A DNA stretch of 64,000 nucleotides from Hydractinia symbiolongicarpus. Its lineage: Eukaryota; Cnidaria; Hydrozoa; Anthoathecata; Hydractiniidae. Below the pieces are notes generated by a model. That model was not told where the DNA came from and ran no database searches. It was given only the letters and a program-made list of their open reading frames with translations. Of the stretch, positions 14,320 through 28,937 are shown piece by piece. A program made the position numbers and the translations under genes. How positions within the stretch are numbered: position 1 is the stretch's first letter; each line of letters starts with the position of its first letter. Where the stretch lies: the NCBI RefSeq assembly GCF_029227915.1, contig NC_079884.1:5892001-5956000 (forward strand). The letters are read 5' to 3'.

Positions 14320-17300
14320 CAAACGAAAACCCGCGACTTCCCGTAAATCCCGAACTCGGCCCGTATAGTCAAAAGTATACAAAGAAAGTACGCAGGGAGT
14401 AAACTCATTTCCCGAACGATTTTTTAAATTAATTTTCACCACTAAATCGCATGAGACTTTTAGTTTTCAGAAATGTTTTAATTTTTGATGAGACGTTTAA
14501 TGAAAGTTGTTTAACCGCCAGCAAACAAAAACCCGCGATTTCCTGTAAATCCTGGGCTTGGCCCGTATAGTCAAATGTATACAAAGAAAGTACCCTGTGA
14601 GTAAACTCATTTCCGAAACGATTTTTTCAATTATCATTTCACCACTAAAACGCACGAGACTTGCAGTTTTCAAAAATGTTTTCATTTTTGATGAGACGCT
14701 TAATGAAACAGGTTTAATCGCTGGCAAACGAAAACCCGCGATTTCCCGTAAATCCCGGGCTTGGCCCGTATAGTCGAATGTATACAAAGAAATTACCCTG
14801 TGAGTAAACTCATTTCCAGAACGATTTTTTCAATTATCATTTCACCACTAAAACGCATGAGACTTGCAGTTTTCAAAAATGTTTTCATTTTTGATGAGAC
14901 GCTTAATGAAACAGGTTTAATCGCCGGCAAACGAAAACCCGCGATTTCCCGTAAATCCCGGGCTTGGCCCGTATAGTCGAATGTATACAAAGAAAGTACC
15001 CTGTGAGTAAACTCATTTCCAGAACGATTTTTTAATTTATTTTTTCAACACTAAAACGCATGAGACTTTTAGTTTTCAAAAATGTTTTCATTTTTGATGA
15101 CACGCTTAATGAAAGAGGTTTAATCGCCGGCAAACGAAAACCCGAGATTTCCCGTAAATCCCGGGCTTGGCCCGTATAGTCAAAAGTATACAAAGATAGT
15201 ACCCAGGGAGTAAACTCATTTCCCGAACGATTTTTTAATTTATTTTTTCACCACTAAAACGCGTGAGACTTGTAGTTTTCAAAAATGTTTTCATTTTAGA
15301 TGAGACGCTGAATAAAAGAAATTTAATCGCCGGCAAACGAAAACCTGCGATTTCCCGTAAATCCCGGACTCGGCCCGTATAGTCAAAAGTATACAAAGAA
15401 AGTACCCAGGGAGTAAACTAATTTCCCAAACGATTTTTTGAATTATTATTTCACCACTAAAGCCCATGAGACTTGTAGTTTTTAAAAATGTTTTCATTTT
15501 TGATGAGACGCTGAATAAAAGAAGTTTAATCGCCGGCAAACGAAAACCCGCGACTTCCCGTAAATCCCGGACTCGGCCCGTATAGTCAAAAGTATACAAA
15601 GAAAGTACCCAGGGAGTAAACTCATTTCCCGGACGATTTTTTAAATTATTATTTCACCACTAAAGCCCATGAGACTTGTAGTATTTAAAAATATTTTCAT
15701 TTTTGATGAGACGCTGAATAAAAGAAGTTTAATCGCCGGCAATCGAAAACCCGCGACTTCCCGTAAATCCCGGACTCGGCCCGTATAGTCAAAAGTATAC
15801 AAAGAAAGTACCCAGGGAGTAAACTCATTTCTCGAACGATTTTTTAAATTATTTTTTCACCACTAAAACGCATGAGACTTGTAGTTTTCAAAAATGTTTT
15901 CATTTTTGATGAGACGCTGAATAAAAGAAGTTTAATAGCCGGCAAACGAAAACCTGCGATTTCCCATAAATCCCGGACTCGGCCCGTATAGTCAAAAGTA
16001 TACAAAGAAAGTACCCGGGGTTTAAACTCATTTCCCGAACGATTTTTTAAATTATTATTTCACCACTAAAGCCCATGAGACTTGTAGTTTTTAAAAATGT
16101 TTTCATTTTTGATGAGACGCTGAATAAAAGAAGTTTAATTGCCGGCAAACGAAAACCCGCGACTTCCCGTAAATCCCGAACTCGGCCCGTATAGTCAAAA
16201 GTATACAAAGAAAGTACGCAGGGAGTAAACTCATTTCCCGAACGATTTTTTAAATTAATTTTCACCACTAAATCGCATGAGACTTTTAGTTTTCAGAAAT
16301 GTTTTAATTTTTGATGAGACGTTTAATGAAAGTTGTTTAACCGCCAGCAAACAAAAACCCGCGATTTCCCGTAAATCCTGGGTTTGGCCCGTATAGTCGA
16401 ATGTATACAAAGAAAGTACCCTGTGAGTAAACTCATTTCCGAAACGATTTTTTCAATTATCATTTCACCACTAAAACGCACGAGACTTGCAGTTTTCAAA
16501 AATGTTTTCATTTTTGATGAGACGCTTAATGAAACAGGTTTAATCGCCGGCAAACGAAAACCCGCGATTTCCCGTAAATCCCGGGCTTGGCCCGTATAGT
16601 CGAATGTATACAAAGAAAGTACCCTGTGAGTAAACTCATTTCCAGAACGATTTTTTAATTTATTTTTTCAACACTAAAACGCATGAGACTTGTAGTTTTC
16701 AAAAATGTTTTCATTTTTGATGACACGCTTAACGAAAGAGGTTTAATCGCCGGCAAACGAAAACCTGAGATTTCCCGTAAATCCCGGGCTTGGCCCGTAT
16801 AGTCAAAAGTATACAAAGATAGTACCCAGGGAGTAAACTCATTTCCCGAACGATTTTTTAATTTATTATTTCACCACTAAAGCCCATGAGACTTGTAGTA
16901 TTTAAAAATATTTTCATTTTTGATGAGACGCTGAATAAAAGAAGTTTAATCGCCGGCAAACGAAAACCCGCGACTTCGCGTAAATCCCGGACTCGGCCCG
17001 TATAGTCAAAAGTATACAAAGAAAGTACCCAGGGAGTAAACTCATTTCTCGAACGATTTTTTAAATTATTTTTTCACCACTAAAACGCATGAGACTTGTA
17101 GTTTTCAAAAATGTTTTCATTTTTGATGAGACGCTGAATAAAAGAAGTTTAATAGCCGGCAAACGAAAACCCGCGACTTCCCGTAAATCCCGAACTCGGC
17201 CCGTATAGTCAAAAGTATACAAAGAAAGTACGCAGGGAGTAAACTCATTTCCCGAACGATTTTTTAAATTAATTTTCACCACTAAATCGCATGAGACTTT

Positions 17301-19999
17301 TAGTTTTCAGAAATGTTTTAATTTTTGATGAGACGTTTAATGAACGTTGTTTAACCGCCAGCAAACAAAAACCCGCGATTTCCCGTAAATCCTGGGCTTG
17401 GCCCGTATAGTCGAATGTATACAAAGAAAGTACCCTGTGAGTAAACTCATTTCCGAAACGATTTTTTCAATTATCATTTCACCACTAAAACGCACGAGAC
17501 TTGCAGTTTTCAAAAATGTTTTCATTTTTGATGAGACGCTTAATGAAACAGGTTTAATCGCTGGCAAACGAAAACCCGCGATTTCCCGTAAATCCCGGGC
17601 TTGGCCCGTATAGTCGAATGTATACAAAGAAAGTACCCTGTGAGTAAACTCATTTCCAGAACGATTTTTTCAATTATCATTTCACCACTAAAACGCATGA
17701 GACTTGCAGTTTTCAAAAATGTTTTCATTTTTGATGAGACGCTTAATGAAACAGGTTTAATCGCCGGCAAACGAAAACCCGCGATTTCCCGTAAATCCCG
17801 GGCTTGGCCCGTATAGTCGAATGTATACAAAGAAAGTACCCTGTGAGTAAACTCATTTCCAGAACGATTTTTTAATTTATTTTTTCAACACTAAAACGCA
17901 TGAGACTTTTAGTTTTCAAAAATGTTTTCATTTTTGATGACACGCTTAATGAAAGAGGTTTAATCGCCGGCAAACGAAAACCCGAGATTTCCCGTAAATC
18001 CCGGGCTTGGCCCGTATAGTCAAAAGTATACAAAGATAGTACCCAGGGAGTAAACTCATTTCCCGAACGATTTTTTAATTTATTTTTTCACCACTAAAAC
18101 GCGTGAGACTTGTAGTTTTCAAAAATGTTTTCATTTTTGATGAGACGCTGAATAAAAGAAATTTAATCGCCGGCAAACGAAAACCTGCGATTTCCCGTAA
18201 ATCCCGGACTCGGCCCGTATAGTCAAAAGTATACAAAGAAAGTACCCAGGGAGTAAACTAATTTCCCAAACGATTTTTTGAATTATTATTTCACCACTAA
18301 AGCCCATGAGACTTGTAGTTTTTAAAAATGTTTTCATTTTTGATGAGACGCTGAATAAAAGAAGTTTAATCGCCGGCAAACGAAAACCCGCGACTTCCCG
18401 TAAATCCCGGACTCGGCCCGTATAGTCAAAAGTATACAAAGAAAGTACCCAGGGAGTAAACTCATTTCCCGGACGATTTTTTAAATTATTATTTCACCAC
18501 TAAAGCCCATGAGACTTGTAGTATTTAAAAATATTTTCATTTTTGATGAGACGCTGAATAAAAGAAGTTTAATCGCCGGCAAACGAAAACCCGCGACTTC
18601 CCGTAAATCCCGGACTCGGCCCGTATAGTCAAAAGTATACAAAGAAAGTACCCAGGGAGTAAACTCATTTCTCGAAAGATTTTTTAAATTATTTTTTCAC
18701 CACTAAAACGCATGAGACTTGTAGTTTTCAAAAATGTTTTCATTTTTGATGAGACGCTGAATAAAAGAAGTTTAATAGCCGGCAAACGAAAACCTGCGAT
18801 TTCCCATAAATCCCGGACTCGGCCCGTATAGTCAAAAGTATACAAAGAAAGTACCCGGGGTTTAAACTCATTTCCCGAACGATTTTTTAAATTATTATTT
18901 CACCACTAAAGCCCATGAGACTTGTAGTTTTTAAAAATGTTTTCATTTTTGATGAGACGCTGAATAAAGGAAGTTTAATTGCCGGCAAACGAAAACCCGC
19001 GACTTCCCGTAAATCCCGAACTCGGCCCGTATAGTCAAAAGTATACAAAGAAAGTACGCAGGGAGTAAACTCATTTCCCGAACGATTTTTTAAATTAATT
19101 TTCACCACTAAATCGCATGAGACTTTTAGTTTTCAGAAATGTTTTAATTTTTGATGAGACGTTTAATGAAAGTTGTTTAACCGCCAGCAAACAAAAACCC
19201 GCGATTTCCCGTAAATCCTGGGCTTGGCCCGTATAGTCGAATGTATACAAAGAAAGTACCCTGTGAGTAAACTCATTTCCGAAACGATTTTTTCAATTAT
19301 CATTTCACCACTAAAACGCACGAGACTTGCAGTTTTCAAAAATGTTTTCATTTTTGATGAGACGCTTAATGAAACAGGTTTAATCGCCGGCAAACGAAAA
19401 CCCGCGATTTCCCGTAAATCCCGGGCTTGGCCCGTATAGTCGAATGTATACAAAGAAAGTACCCTGTGAGTAAAATCATTTCCAGAACGATTTTTTAATT
19501 TATTTTTTCAACAATAAAACGCATGAGACTTGTAGTTTTCAAAAATGTTTTCATTTTTGATGACACGCTTAACGAAAGAGGTTTAATCGCCGGAAAACGA
19601 AAACCTGAGATTTCCCGTAAATCCCGGGCTTGGCCCGTATAGTCAAAAGTATACAAAGATAGTACCCAGGGAGTAAACTCATTTCCCGAACGATTTTTTA
19701 ATTTATTATTTCACCACTAAAGCCCATGAGACTTGTAGTATTTAAAAATATTTTCATTTTTGATGAGACGCTGAATAAAAGAAGTTTAATCGCCGGCAAA
19801 CGAAAACCCGCGACTTCGCGTAAATCCCGGACTCGGCCCGTATAGTCAAAAGTATACAAAGAAAGTACCCAGGGAGTAAACTCATTTCTCGAACGATTTT
19901 TTAAATTATTTTTTCACCACTAAAACGCATGAGACTTGTAGTTTTGAAAAATGTTTTCATTTTTGATGAGACGCTGAATAAAAGAAGTTTAATAGCCGG
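14320..19999 (+). repeat. Tandem duplication, 2,840 bp x 2 (14 monomers)
   Basis: Copy 1 is about 14,320-17,159 and copy 2 about 17,160-19,999. All variant monomers reappear in the same order at +2,840 bp, with few substitutions. The junction lies in ccggcaaacgaaaacc near 17,160, where a monomer starts as the aatagccgg variant and finishes as the cgacttccc variant, so the exchange was between misaligned homologous monomers. Related shorter blocks lie 1,420 and 1,826 bp apart inside and just before it (12.8, 14.2 and 16.0 kb). Confidence 0.85.
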
Positions 20000-21414
20000 C
20001 AAACGAAAACCTGCGATTTCCCATAAATCCCGGACTCGACCCGTATAGTCAAAAGTATACAAAGAAAGTACCCGGGGTTTAAACTCATTTCCCGAACGAT
20101 TTTTTAAATTATTATTTCACCACTAAAGCCCATGAGACTTGTAGTTTTTAAAAATGTTTTCATTTTTGATGAGACGCTGAATAAAAGAAGTTTAATTCCG
20201 GCAAACGAAAACCCGCGACTTCCCGTAAATCCCGAGCTCGGCCCGTATAGTCAAAAGTATACAAAGAAAGTACGCAGGGAGTAAACTCATTTCCCGAACG
20301 ATTTTTTAAATTAATTTTCACCACTAATTCGCAAGAGACTTGTAGTTTTCAGAAATGTTTTCATTTTTGATGAGACGTTTAATGAAAGTTGTTTAATCGC
20401 CAGCAAACAAAAACCTGCGATTTCCCGTAAATCCTGGGCTTGGCCCGTATAGTCGAATGTATACAAAGAAAGTACCCTGTGAGTAAACTCATTTCCGAAA
20501 CGATTTTTTCAATTATCATTTCACCACTAAAAGGCATGAGACTTGCAGTTTTCAAAAATGTTTTCATTTTTGATGAGACGCTTAATGAAACAGGTTTAAT
20601 CGCCGGCAAACGAAAACCTGCGATTTCCCGTAAATCCCGGGCTTGGCCCGTACAGTCGAATGTATACAAAGAAAGTACCCTGTGAGTAAACTCATTTCCA
20701 GAACGATTTTTTAATTTATTTTTTCAACACTAAAACGCATGAGACTTGTAGTTTTCAAAAATGTTTTCATTTTTGATGAGACGCTTAATGAAAGAGGTTT
20801 AATCGCCGGCAAACGAAACCCCGAGATTTCCCGTAAATCCCGGGCTTGGCCCGTATAGTCAAAAGTATACAAAGATAGTACCCAGGGAGTAAACTCATTT
20901 CCCGAACGATTTTTTAATTTATTTTTTCACCACTAAAACGCATGAGACTTGTAGTTTTTAAAAATGTTTTCATTTTTGATGAGACGCTTAATGAAAGAGG
21001 TTTAATCGCCGGCAAACGAAAACCCGAGATTTCCCGTAAATCCCGGACTCGGCCCGTATAGTCAAAAGTATACAAAGAAAGTACCCAGGGAGTAAACTAA
21101 TTTCTTAAACGATTTTTTGAATTATTATTTCACCACTAAAGCCCATGAGACTTGTAGTTTTTAAAAATTTTTCATTTTTGATGACACGCTTAATGAAAGA
21201 GGTTTAATCGCCGGCAAACGAAAACCCGAGTTTCCCGTAAATCCCGGTCTTGGCCCGTATAGTCAAAAGTATACAAAGATAGTACCCAGGGAGTAAACTC
21301 ATTTCCCGAACGATTTTTTAATTTATTTTTTCACCACTAAAACGCATGAGACTTGTAGTTTTCAAAAATGTTTTCATTTTTGATGAGACGCTGAATAAAA
21401 GAAATTTAATCGCC

Positions 21415-24400
21415 GGCAAACGAAAACCTGCGATTTCCCGTAAATCCCGGACTCGGCCCGTATAGTCAAAAGTATACAAAGAAAGTACCCAGGGAGTAAA
21501 CTAATTTCCCAAACGATTTTTTGAATTATTATTTCACCACTAAAGCCCATGAGACTTGTAGTTTTTAAAAATGTTTTCATTTTTGATGAGACGCTGAATA
21601 AAAGAATTTTAATCGCCGGCAAACGAAAACCCGCGATTTCCCGTAAATCCCGGACTCGGCCCGTATAGTCAAAAGTATACAAAGAAAGTACCCAGGGAGT
21701 AAACTCATTTCCGGTACGATTTTTTAAGTTACTTTTTCAACACTAAAACGCATGAGACTTGTAGTTTTCAGAAATGTTTTCATTTTTGATGAGACGCTTA
21801 ATGAAAGAGGTTTAATCGCCGGCAAACGAAAACCCTAGATTTCCCGTAAATCCCGGACTCGGCCCGTATAGTCAAAAGTATACAAAGAAAGTACCCAGGG
21901 AGTAAACTAATTTCCCAAACAATTTTTTGAATTATTATTTCACCACTAATGCCCATGAGACTTGTAGTTTTTAAAAATGTTTTCATTTTTGATGAGACGC
22001 TGAATAAAAGAAGTTTAATCGCCGGCAAACGAAAACCCGCGATTTCCCGTAAATCCCGGACTCGGCCCGTATAGTCAAAAGTATACAAAGAAAGTACCCA
22101 GGGAGTAAACTCATTTCCGGAACGATTTTTTAAGTTATTTTTTCACCACTAAAACGCATGAGACTTGTAGTTTTCAGAAATGTTTTCATTTTTGATGAGA
22201 CGCCTAATGAAAGTGGTTTAATCGCCGGCAAACGAAAACTCGCGATTTCCCGTAAATCCCGGGCTTGGCCGGTATAGTCGAATGTATACAAAGAAAGTAC
22301 CCTGTGAGTAAACTCATTTCCAAAACGATTTTTTAAATTATCTTTTCACCACTAAAACGCATGAGAATTGTAGTTTTCACAAATGTTTTCATTTTTAATG
22401 AGACGCTGAATAAAAGAAGTTTAATCGCCGGCAAACGAAAACCCGCCATTTTCCGTAAACCTCGGTCTCGGTCCGTATAATCAAAGGTATACAAAGAAAG
22501 TACCCAGGGAGTAAACTCATTTCCCGAACGACTTTTTAAATTATTTTTTCACCACTAAAACGCATGAGACTTGTAGTTTTCAAAAATGTTTTCATTTTTG
22601 ATGAGACGCTGAATGAAAGAAGTTTAATCGCCAGCAAACGATAACCTGCGATTTCCCGTAAATCCCGGACTCGGCCCGTATAGTCAAAAGTATATAAAGA
22701 AAGTATCCAAGGTGTAAACTCATTTCCCGAACGATTTTTTAAATTATTATTTCACCATTAAAGCCCATGAGACTTGTAGTTTTTAAAAATGTTTTCATTT
22801 TGATGAGACGCTGAATAAAAGAAGTTTAATCGCCGCCAAACGAAAACCCGCGACTTCCCGTAAATCCCGGTCTCGGCCCGTATAGTCAAACGTATACAAA
22901 GAAAGCACCCAGGGAGTAAACTCATTTCCCGAACGATTTTTTAAATTATATTTTCAACACTAAAACGCATGAGACTTGTAGTTTTCAAAAATGTTTTCAT
23001 TTTTGATAAGACGCTGAATAAAAAGAAGTTTAATCGCCAGCAAACGAAAACCTGCGATTTTCCGTAAATCCCGGACTCGGCCCGTATAGTCAAAAGTATA
23101 ATAAGAAAGTACCCAGGGTGTAAACTCATTTCCCGAACGATTTTTTAAATTATTACTTCACCACTAAAGCCCATGAGACTTGTAGTTTTTAAAAATGTTT
23201 TCATTTTTGATGAGACGCTGAATAAAAGAAGTTTAATCGCCGGCAAACGAAAACCCGCCATTTCCCGTAAACCCTGGACTCGACCCGTATAATCAAAAGT
23301 ATACAAAGAAAGTACCCGGGGAGTAAACTCATTTCCCGAACGATTTTTTAATTTACTTTTTCACCACTAAAACGCATGAGACTTGTAGTTTTCAAAAATG
23401 TTTTCATTTTTGATGAGATGCTTAATGAAAGAGGTTTAATCGCCGGCAAACGAAAACCCGAGATTTCCCGTAAATCCCGGACTCGGCCCGAATAGTCAAA
23501 AGTATACAAAGAAAGTACCCAGGGAGTAAACTAATTTCCCAAACAATTTTTTGAATTATTATTTCGCCACTAAAGTCCATGAGACTTGTAGTTTTTAAAA
23601 ATGTTTTCATTTTTGATGAGACGCTGAATAAAAGAAGTTTAATCGCCGGCAAACGAAAACCCGCCATTTCCCGTAAACCCTGGACTCGACCCGTATAATC
23701 AAAAGTATACAAAGAAAGTACCCGGGGAGTAAACTCATTTCCCGAACGATTTTTTAATTTACTTTTTCACCACTAAAACGCATGAGACTTGTAGTTTTCA
23801 AAAATGTTTTCATTTTTGATGAGATGCTTAATGAAAGAGGTTTAATCGCCGGCAAACGAAAACCCGAGATTTCCCGTAAATCCCGGACTCGGCCCGAATA
23901 GTCAAAAGTATACAAAGAAAGTACCCAGGGAGTAAACTAATTTCCCAAACAATTTTTTGAATTATTATTTCGCCACTAAAGCCCATGAGACTTGTAGTTT
24001 TTAAAAATGTTTTCATTTTTGATGAGACGCTGAATAAAAGAAGTTTAATCGCCGGCAAACGAAAACCCGCGATTTTCCGTAAATCCCGGACTCGGCCCGT
24101 ATAGTCAAAAGTATACAAAGAAAGTACCCAGGGAGTAAACTCATTTCCGGAACGATTTTTTAAGTTATTTTTTCACCACTAAAACGCATGAGACTTGTAG
24201 TTTTCAGAAATGTTTTCATTTTTGATGAGACGCCTAATGAAAGTGGTTTAATCGCCGGCAAACGAAAACCCGCGATTTCCCGTAAATCCCGGGCTTGGCC
24301 GGTATAGTCGAATGTATACAAAGAAAGTACCCTGTGAGTAAACTCATTTCCAAAACGATTTTTTAAATTATCTTTTCACCACTAAAACGCATGAGACTTG

Positions 24401-24665
24401 TAGTTTTCACAAATGTTTTCATTTTTGATGAGACGCTGAATAAAAGAAGTTTAATCGCCGGCAAACGAAAACCCGCCATTTTCTGTAAACCTCGGTCTCG
24501 GTCCGTATAATCAAAGGTATACAAAGAAAGTACCCAGGGAGTAAGCTCATTTCCCGAACGACTTTTTAAATTATTTTTTCACCACTAAAACGCATGAGAC
24601 TTGTAGTTTTCAAAAATGTTTTCATTTTTGATGAGACGCTGAATGAAAGAAGTTTAATCGCCGGC
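21415..24665 (+). repeat. Segmental copy, partner at 28.1-31.0 kb
   Basis: This stretch is repeated at +6,698 bp (33 monomers): the rare ccggtacgatt at 21,711 returns at 28,409. After about 24.1 kb the offset drops to 6,292 bp (ttctgtaaacctcgg at 24,481 and 30,773), because this copy has an extra 406-bp duplication. Ends are approximate. Confidence 0.8.
23306..24120 (+). repeat. Tandem duplication, 406 bp x 2 (two monomers)
   Basis: The variant agtacccggggagtaaactc occurs at 23,311 and again at 23,717, with the following monomers repeated, including ttttttaatttactttt and gagatgcttaatg. The paralogous segment at 29.9-30.4 kb has only one copy, so this duplication happened after the large one. 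Confidence 0.8.
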
Positions 24666-26522
24666 AAACGAAAACCTGCGATTTCCCGTAAATCCCGGAC
24701 TCGGCCCGTATAGTCAAAAGTATACAAAGAAAGTACCCAGGGAGTAAACTAATTTCCCAAACGATTTTTTGAATTATTATTTCACCACTAAAGCCCATGA
24801 GACTTGTAGTTTTTAAAAATGTTTTCATTTTTGATGAGACGCTGAATAAAACAAGTTTAATCGCCGGCAAACGAAAACCCGCGACTTCCCGTAAATCCCG
24901 GACTCGGCCCGTATAGTCAAAAGTATACAAAGAAAGTACCCAGGGAGTAAACTCATTTCCCGGACGATTTTTTAAATTATTATTTCACCTCTAAAGCCCA
25001 TGAGACTTGTAGTATTTAAAAATATTTTCATTTTTGATGAGACGCTGAATAAAAGAAGTTTAATCGCCGGCAAACGAAAACCCGCGACTTCCCGTAAATC
25101 CCGGACTCGGCCCGTATAGTCAAAAGTATACAAAGAAAGTACCCAGGGAGTAAACTCATTTCTCGAACGATTTTTTAAATTATTTTTTCACAACTAAAAC
25201 GCATGAGACTTGTAGTTTTCAAAAATGTTTTCATTTTTGATGAGACGCTGAATAAAAGAAGTTTAATAGCCGGCAAACGAAAACCTGCGATTTCCCATAA
25301 ATCCCGGACTCGGCCCGTATAGTCAAAAGTATACAAAGAAAGTACCCGGGGTTTAAACTCATTTCCCGAACGATTTTTTAAATTATTATTTCACCACTAA
25401 AGCCCATGAGACTTGTAGTTTTTAAAAATGTTTTCATTTTTGATGAGACGCTGAATAAAAGAAGTTTAATTGCCGGCAAACGAAAACCCGCGACTTCCCG
25501 TAAATCCCGGACTCGGCCCGAATAGTCAAAAGTATACAAAGAAAGTACCCAGGGAGTAAACTAATTTCCCAAACAATTTTTTGAATTATTATTTCGCCAC
25601 TAAAGCCCATGAGACTTGTAGTTTTTAAAAATGTTTTCATTTTTGATGAGACGCTGAATAAAAGAAGTTTAATCGCCGGCAAACGAAAACCTGCGATTTC
25701 CCGTAAATCCCGGACTCGGCCCGTATAGTCAAAAGTATACAAAGAAAGTACCCAGGGAGTAAACTAATTTCCCAAACGATTTTTTGAATTATTATTTCAC
25801 CACTAAAGCCCATGAGACTTGTAGTTTTTAAAAATGTTTTCATTTTTGATGAGACGCTGAATAAAACAAGTTTAATCGCCGGCAAACGAAAACCCGCGAC
25901 TTCCCGTAAATCCCGGACTCGGCCCGTATAGTCAAAAGTATACAAAGAAAGTACCCAGGGAGTAAACTCATTTCCCGGACGATTTTTTAAATTATTATTT
26001 CACCTCTAAAGCCCATGAGACTTGTAGTATTTAAAAATATTTTCATTTTTGATGAGACGCTGAATAAAAGAAGTTTAATCGCCGGCAAACGAAAACCCGC
26101 GACTTCCCGTAAATCCCGGACTCGGCCCGTATAGTCAAAAGTATACAAAGAAAGTACCCAGGGAGTAAACTCATTTCTCGAACGATTTTTTAAATTATTT
26201 TTTCACAACTAAAACGCATGAGACTTGTAGTTTTCAAAAATGTTTTCATTTTTGATGAGACGCTGAATAAAAGAAGTTTAATAGCCGGGAAACGAAAACC
26301 TGCGATTTCCCATAAATCCCGGACTCGGCCCGTATAGTCAAAAGTATACAAAGAAAGTACCCGGGGTTTAAACTCATTTCCCGAACGATTTTTTAAATTA
26401 TTATTTCACCACTAAAGCCCATGAGACTTGTAGTTTTTAAAAATGTTTTCATTTTTGATGAGACGCTGAATAAAAGAAGTTTAATTGCCGGCAAACGAAA
26501 ACCCGCGACTTCCCGTAAATCC
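24646..26522 (+). repeat. Duplication at offset 1,015 bp (five monomers)
   Basis: 24,646-25,507 matches 25,661-26,522. Shared rare features include aaaacaagtttaatcg (near 24,848 and 25,863) and ttcacaactaaaacg. The piece in between, about 25,508-25,640, resembles 23.9 kb instead (cggcccgaatagtc, ttatttcgccac), so the block is a patchwork of two sources. Confidence 0.75.
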
Positions 26523-27402
26523 CGAACTCGGCCCGTATAGTCAAAAGTATACAAAGAAAGTACGCAGGGAGTAAACTCATTTCCCGAACGATTTTTTAAA
26601 TTAATTTTCACCACTAAATCGCATGAGACTTTTAGTTTTCAGAAATGTTTTAATTTTTGATGAGACGTTTAATGAAAGTTGTTTAACCGCCAGCAAACAA
26701 AAACCCGCGATTTCCCGTAAATCCTGGGCTTGGCCCGTATAGTCGAATGTATACAAAGAAAGTACCCTGTGAGTAAACTCATTTCCGAAACGATTTTTTC
26801 AATTATCATTTCACCACTAAAACGCACGAGACTTGCAGTTTTCAAAAATGTTTTCATTTTTGATGAGACGCTTAATGAAACAGGTTTAATCGCCGGCAAA
26901 CGAAAACCCGCGATTTCCCGTAAATCCCGGGCTTGGCCCGTATAGTCGAATGTATACAAAGAAAGTACCCTGTGAGTAAACTCATTTCCAGAACGATTTT
27001 TTAATTTATTTTTTCAACACTAAAACGCATGAGACTTGTAGTTTTCAAAAATGTTTTCATTTTTGATGACACGTTTAACGAAAGAGGTTTAATCGCCGGC
27101 AAACGAAAACCTGAGATTTCCCGTAAATCCCGGGCTTGGCCCGTATAGTCAAAAGTATACAAAGATAGTACCCAGGGAGTAAACTCATTTCCCGAACGAT
27201 TTTTTAATTTATTATTTCACCACTAAAGCCCATGAGACTTGTAGTATTTAAAAATATTTTCATTTTTGATGAGACGCTGAATAAAAGAAGTTTAATCGCC
27301 GGCAAACGAAAACCCGCGACTTCGCGTAAATCCCGGACTCGGCCCGTATAGTCAAAAGTATACAAAGAAAGTACCCAGGGAGTAAACTCATTTCTCGAAC
27401 GA

Positions 27403-28937
27403 TTTTTTGAATTATTATTTCACCACTAAAGCCCATGAGACTTGTAGTTTTTAAAAATGTTTTCATTTTTGATGAGACGCTGAATAAAAGAAGTTTAATC
27501 GCCGGCAAACGAAAACCCGTGATTTCCCGTAAATCCCGGACTCGGCCCGTATAGTCAAAAGTATACAAAGAAAGTACCCAGGGAGTAAACTCATTTCCGG
27601 TACGATTTTTTAAGTTACTTTTTCACCACTAAAACGCATGAGACTTGTAGTTTTCAGAAATGTTTTCATTTTTGATGAGACGCTTAATGAAAGAGGTTTA
27701 ATCGCCGGCAAACGAAAACCCTAGATTTCCCGTAAATCCCGGACTCGGCCCGTATAGTCAAAATTATACAAAGAAAGTACCCAGGGAGTAAACTAATTTC
27801 CCAAACAATTTTTTGAATTATTATTTCACCACTAATGCCCATGAGACTTGTAGTTTTTAAAAATGTTTTCACTTTTGATGAGACGCTGAATAAAAGAAGT
27901 TTAATCGCCGGCAAACGAAAACCCGCGATTTCCCGTAAATCCCGGACTCGGCCCGTATAGTCAAAAGTATACAAAGAAAGTACCCAGGGAGTAAACTCAT
28001 TTCCGGAACGATTTTTTAAGTTATTTTTTCACCACTAAAACGCATGAGACTTGTAGTTTTCAGAAATGTTTTCATTTTTGATGAGACGCCTAATGAAAGT
28101 GGTTTAATCGCCGGCAAACGAAAACCTGCGATTTCCCGTAAATCCCGGACTCGGCCCGTATAGTCAAAAGTATACAAAGAAAGTACCCAGGGAGTAAACT
28201 AATTTCCCAAACGATTTTTTGAATTATTATTTCACCACTAAAGCCCATGAGACTTGTAGTTTTTAAAAATGTTTTCATTTTTGATGAGACGCTGAATAAA
28301 AGAAGTTTAATCGCCGGCAAACGAAAACCCGTGATTTCCCGTAAATCCCGGACTCGGCCCGTATAGTCAAAAGTATACAAAGAAAGTACCCAGGGAGTAA
28401 ACTCATTTCCGGTACGATTTTTTAAGTTACTTTTTCACCACTAAAACGCATGAGACTTGTAGTTTTCAGAAATGTTTTCATTTTTGATGAGACGCTTAAT
28501 GAAAGAGGTTTAATCGCCGGCAAACGAAAACCCTAGATTTCCCGTAAATCCCGGACTCGGCCCGTATAGTCAAAATTATACAAAGAAAGTACCCAGGGAG
28601 TAAACTAATTTCCCAAACAATTTTTTGAATTATTATTTCACCACTAATGCCCATGAGACTTGTAGTTTTTAAAAATGTTTTCACTTTTGATGAGACGCTG
28701 AATAAAAGAAGTTTAATCGCCGGCAAACGAAAACCCGCGATTTCCCGTAAATCCCGGACTCGGCCCGTATAGTCAAAAGTATACAAAGAAAGTACCCAGG
28801 GAGTAAACTCATTTCCGGAACGATTTTTTAAGTTATTTTTTCACCACTAAAACGCATGAGACTTGTAGTTTTCAGAAATGTTTTCATTTTTGATGAGACG
28901 CCTAATGAAAGTGGTTTAATCGCCGGCAAACGAAAAC
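27403..28937 (+). repeat. Duplication at offset 812 bp (four monomers)
   Basis: 27,403-28,125 matches 28,215-28,937. Shared rare changes are ccggtacgatt, caaaattataca and ttttcacttttgatg (near 27,868 and 28,680). The copy at 21.4-22.2 kb has this set once. Confidence 0.8.

Larger units (their letters stand above)
12774..26373 (+). repeat. Marker variant gtttaaac at seven positions
   Basis: An 8-bp palindrome gtttaaac arises in the variant cccggggtttaaactc. It starts at 12,774, 14,194, 16,020, 18,860, 20,077, 25,351 and 26,366. Normal monomers have agggagtaaactc at this place. The seven copies trace spread of one monomer lineage over about 13.6 kb and give a useful physical-map marker. Confidence 0.8.

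Noticed and set aside
23717-23740. Centromere-specific or phage-like regulatory sites around cccgggg variants
   Set aside because: These are simple point variants of the common cccagggag box carried along by duplication. Nothing marks them as binding sites.
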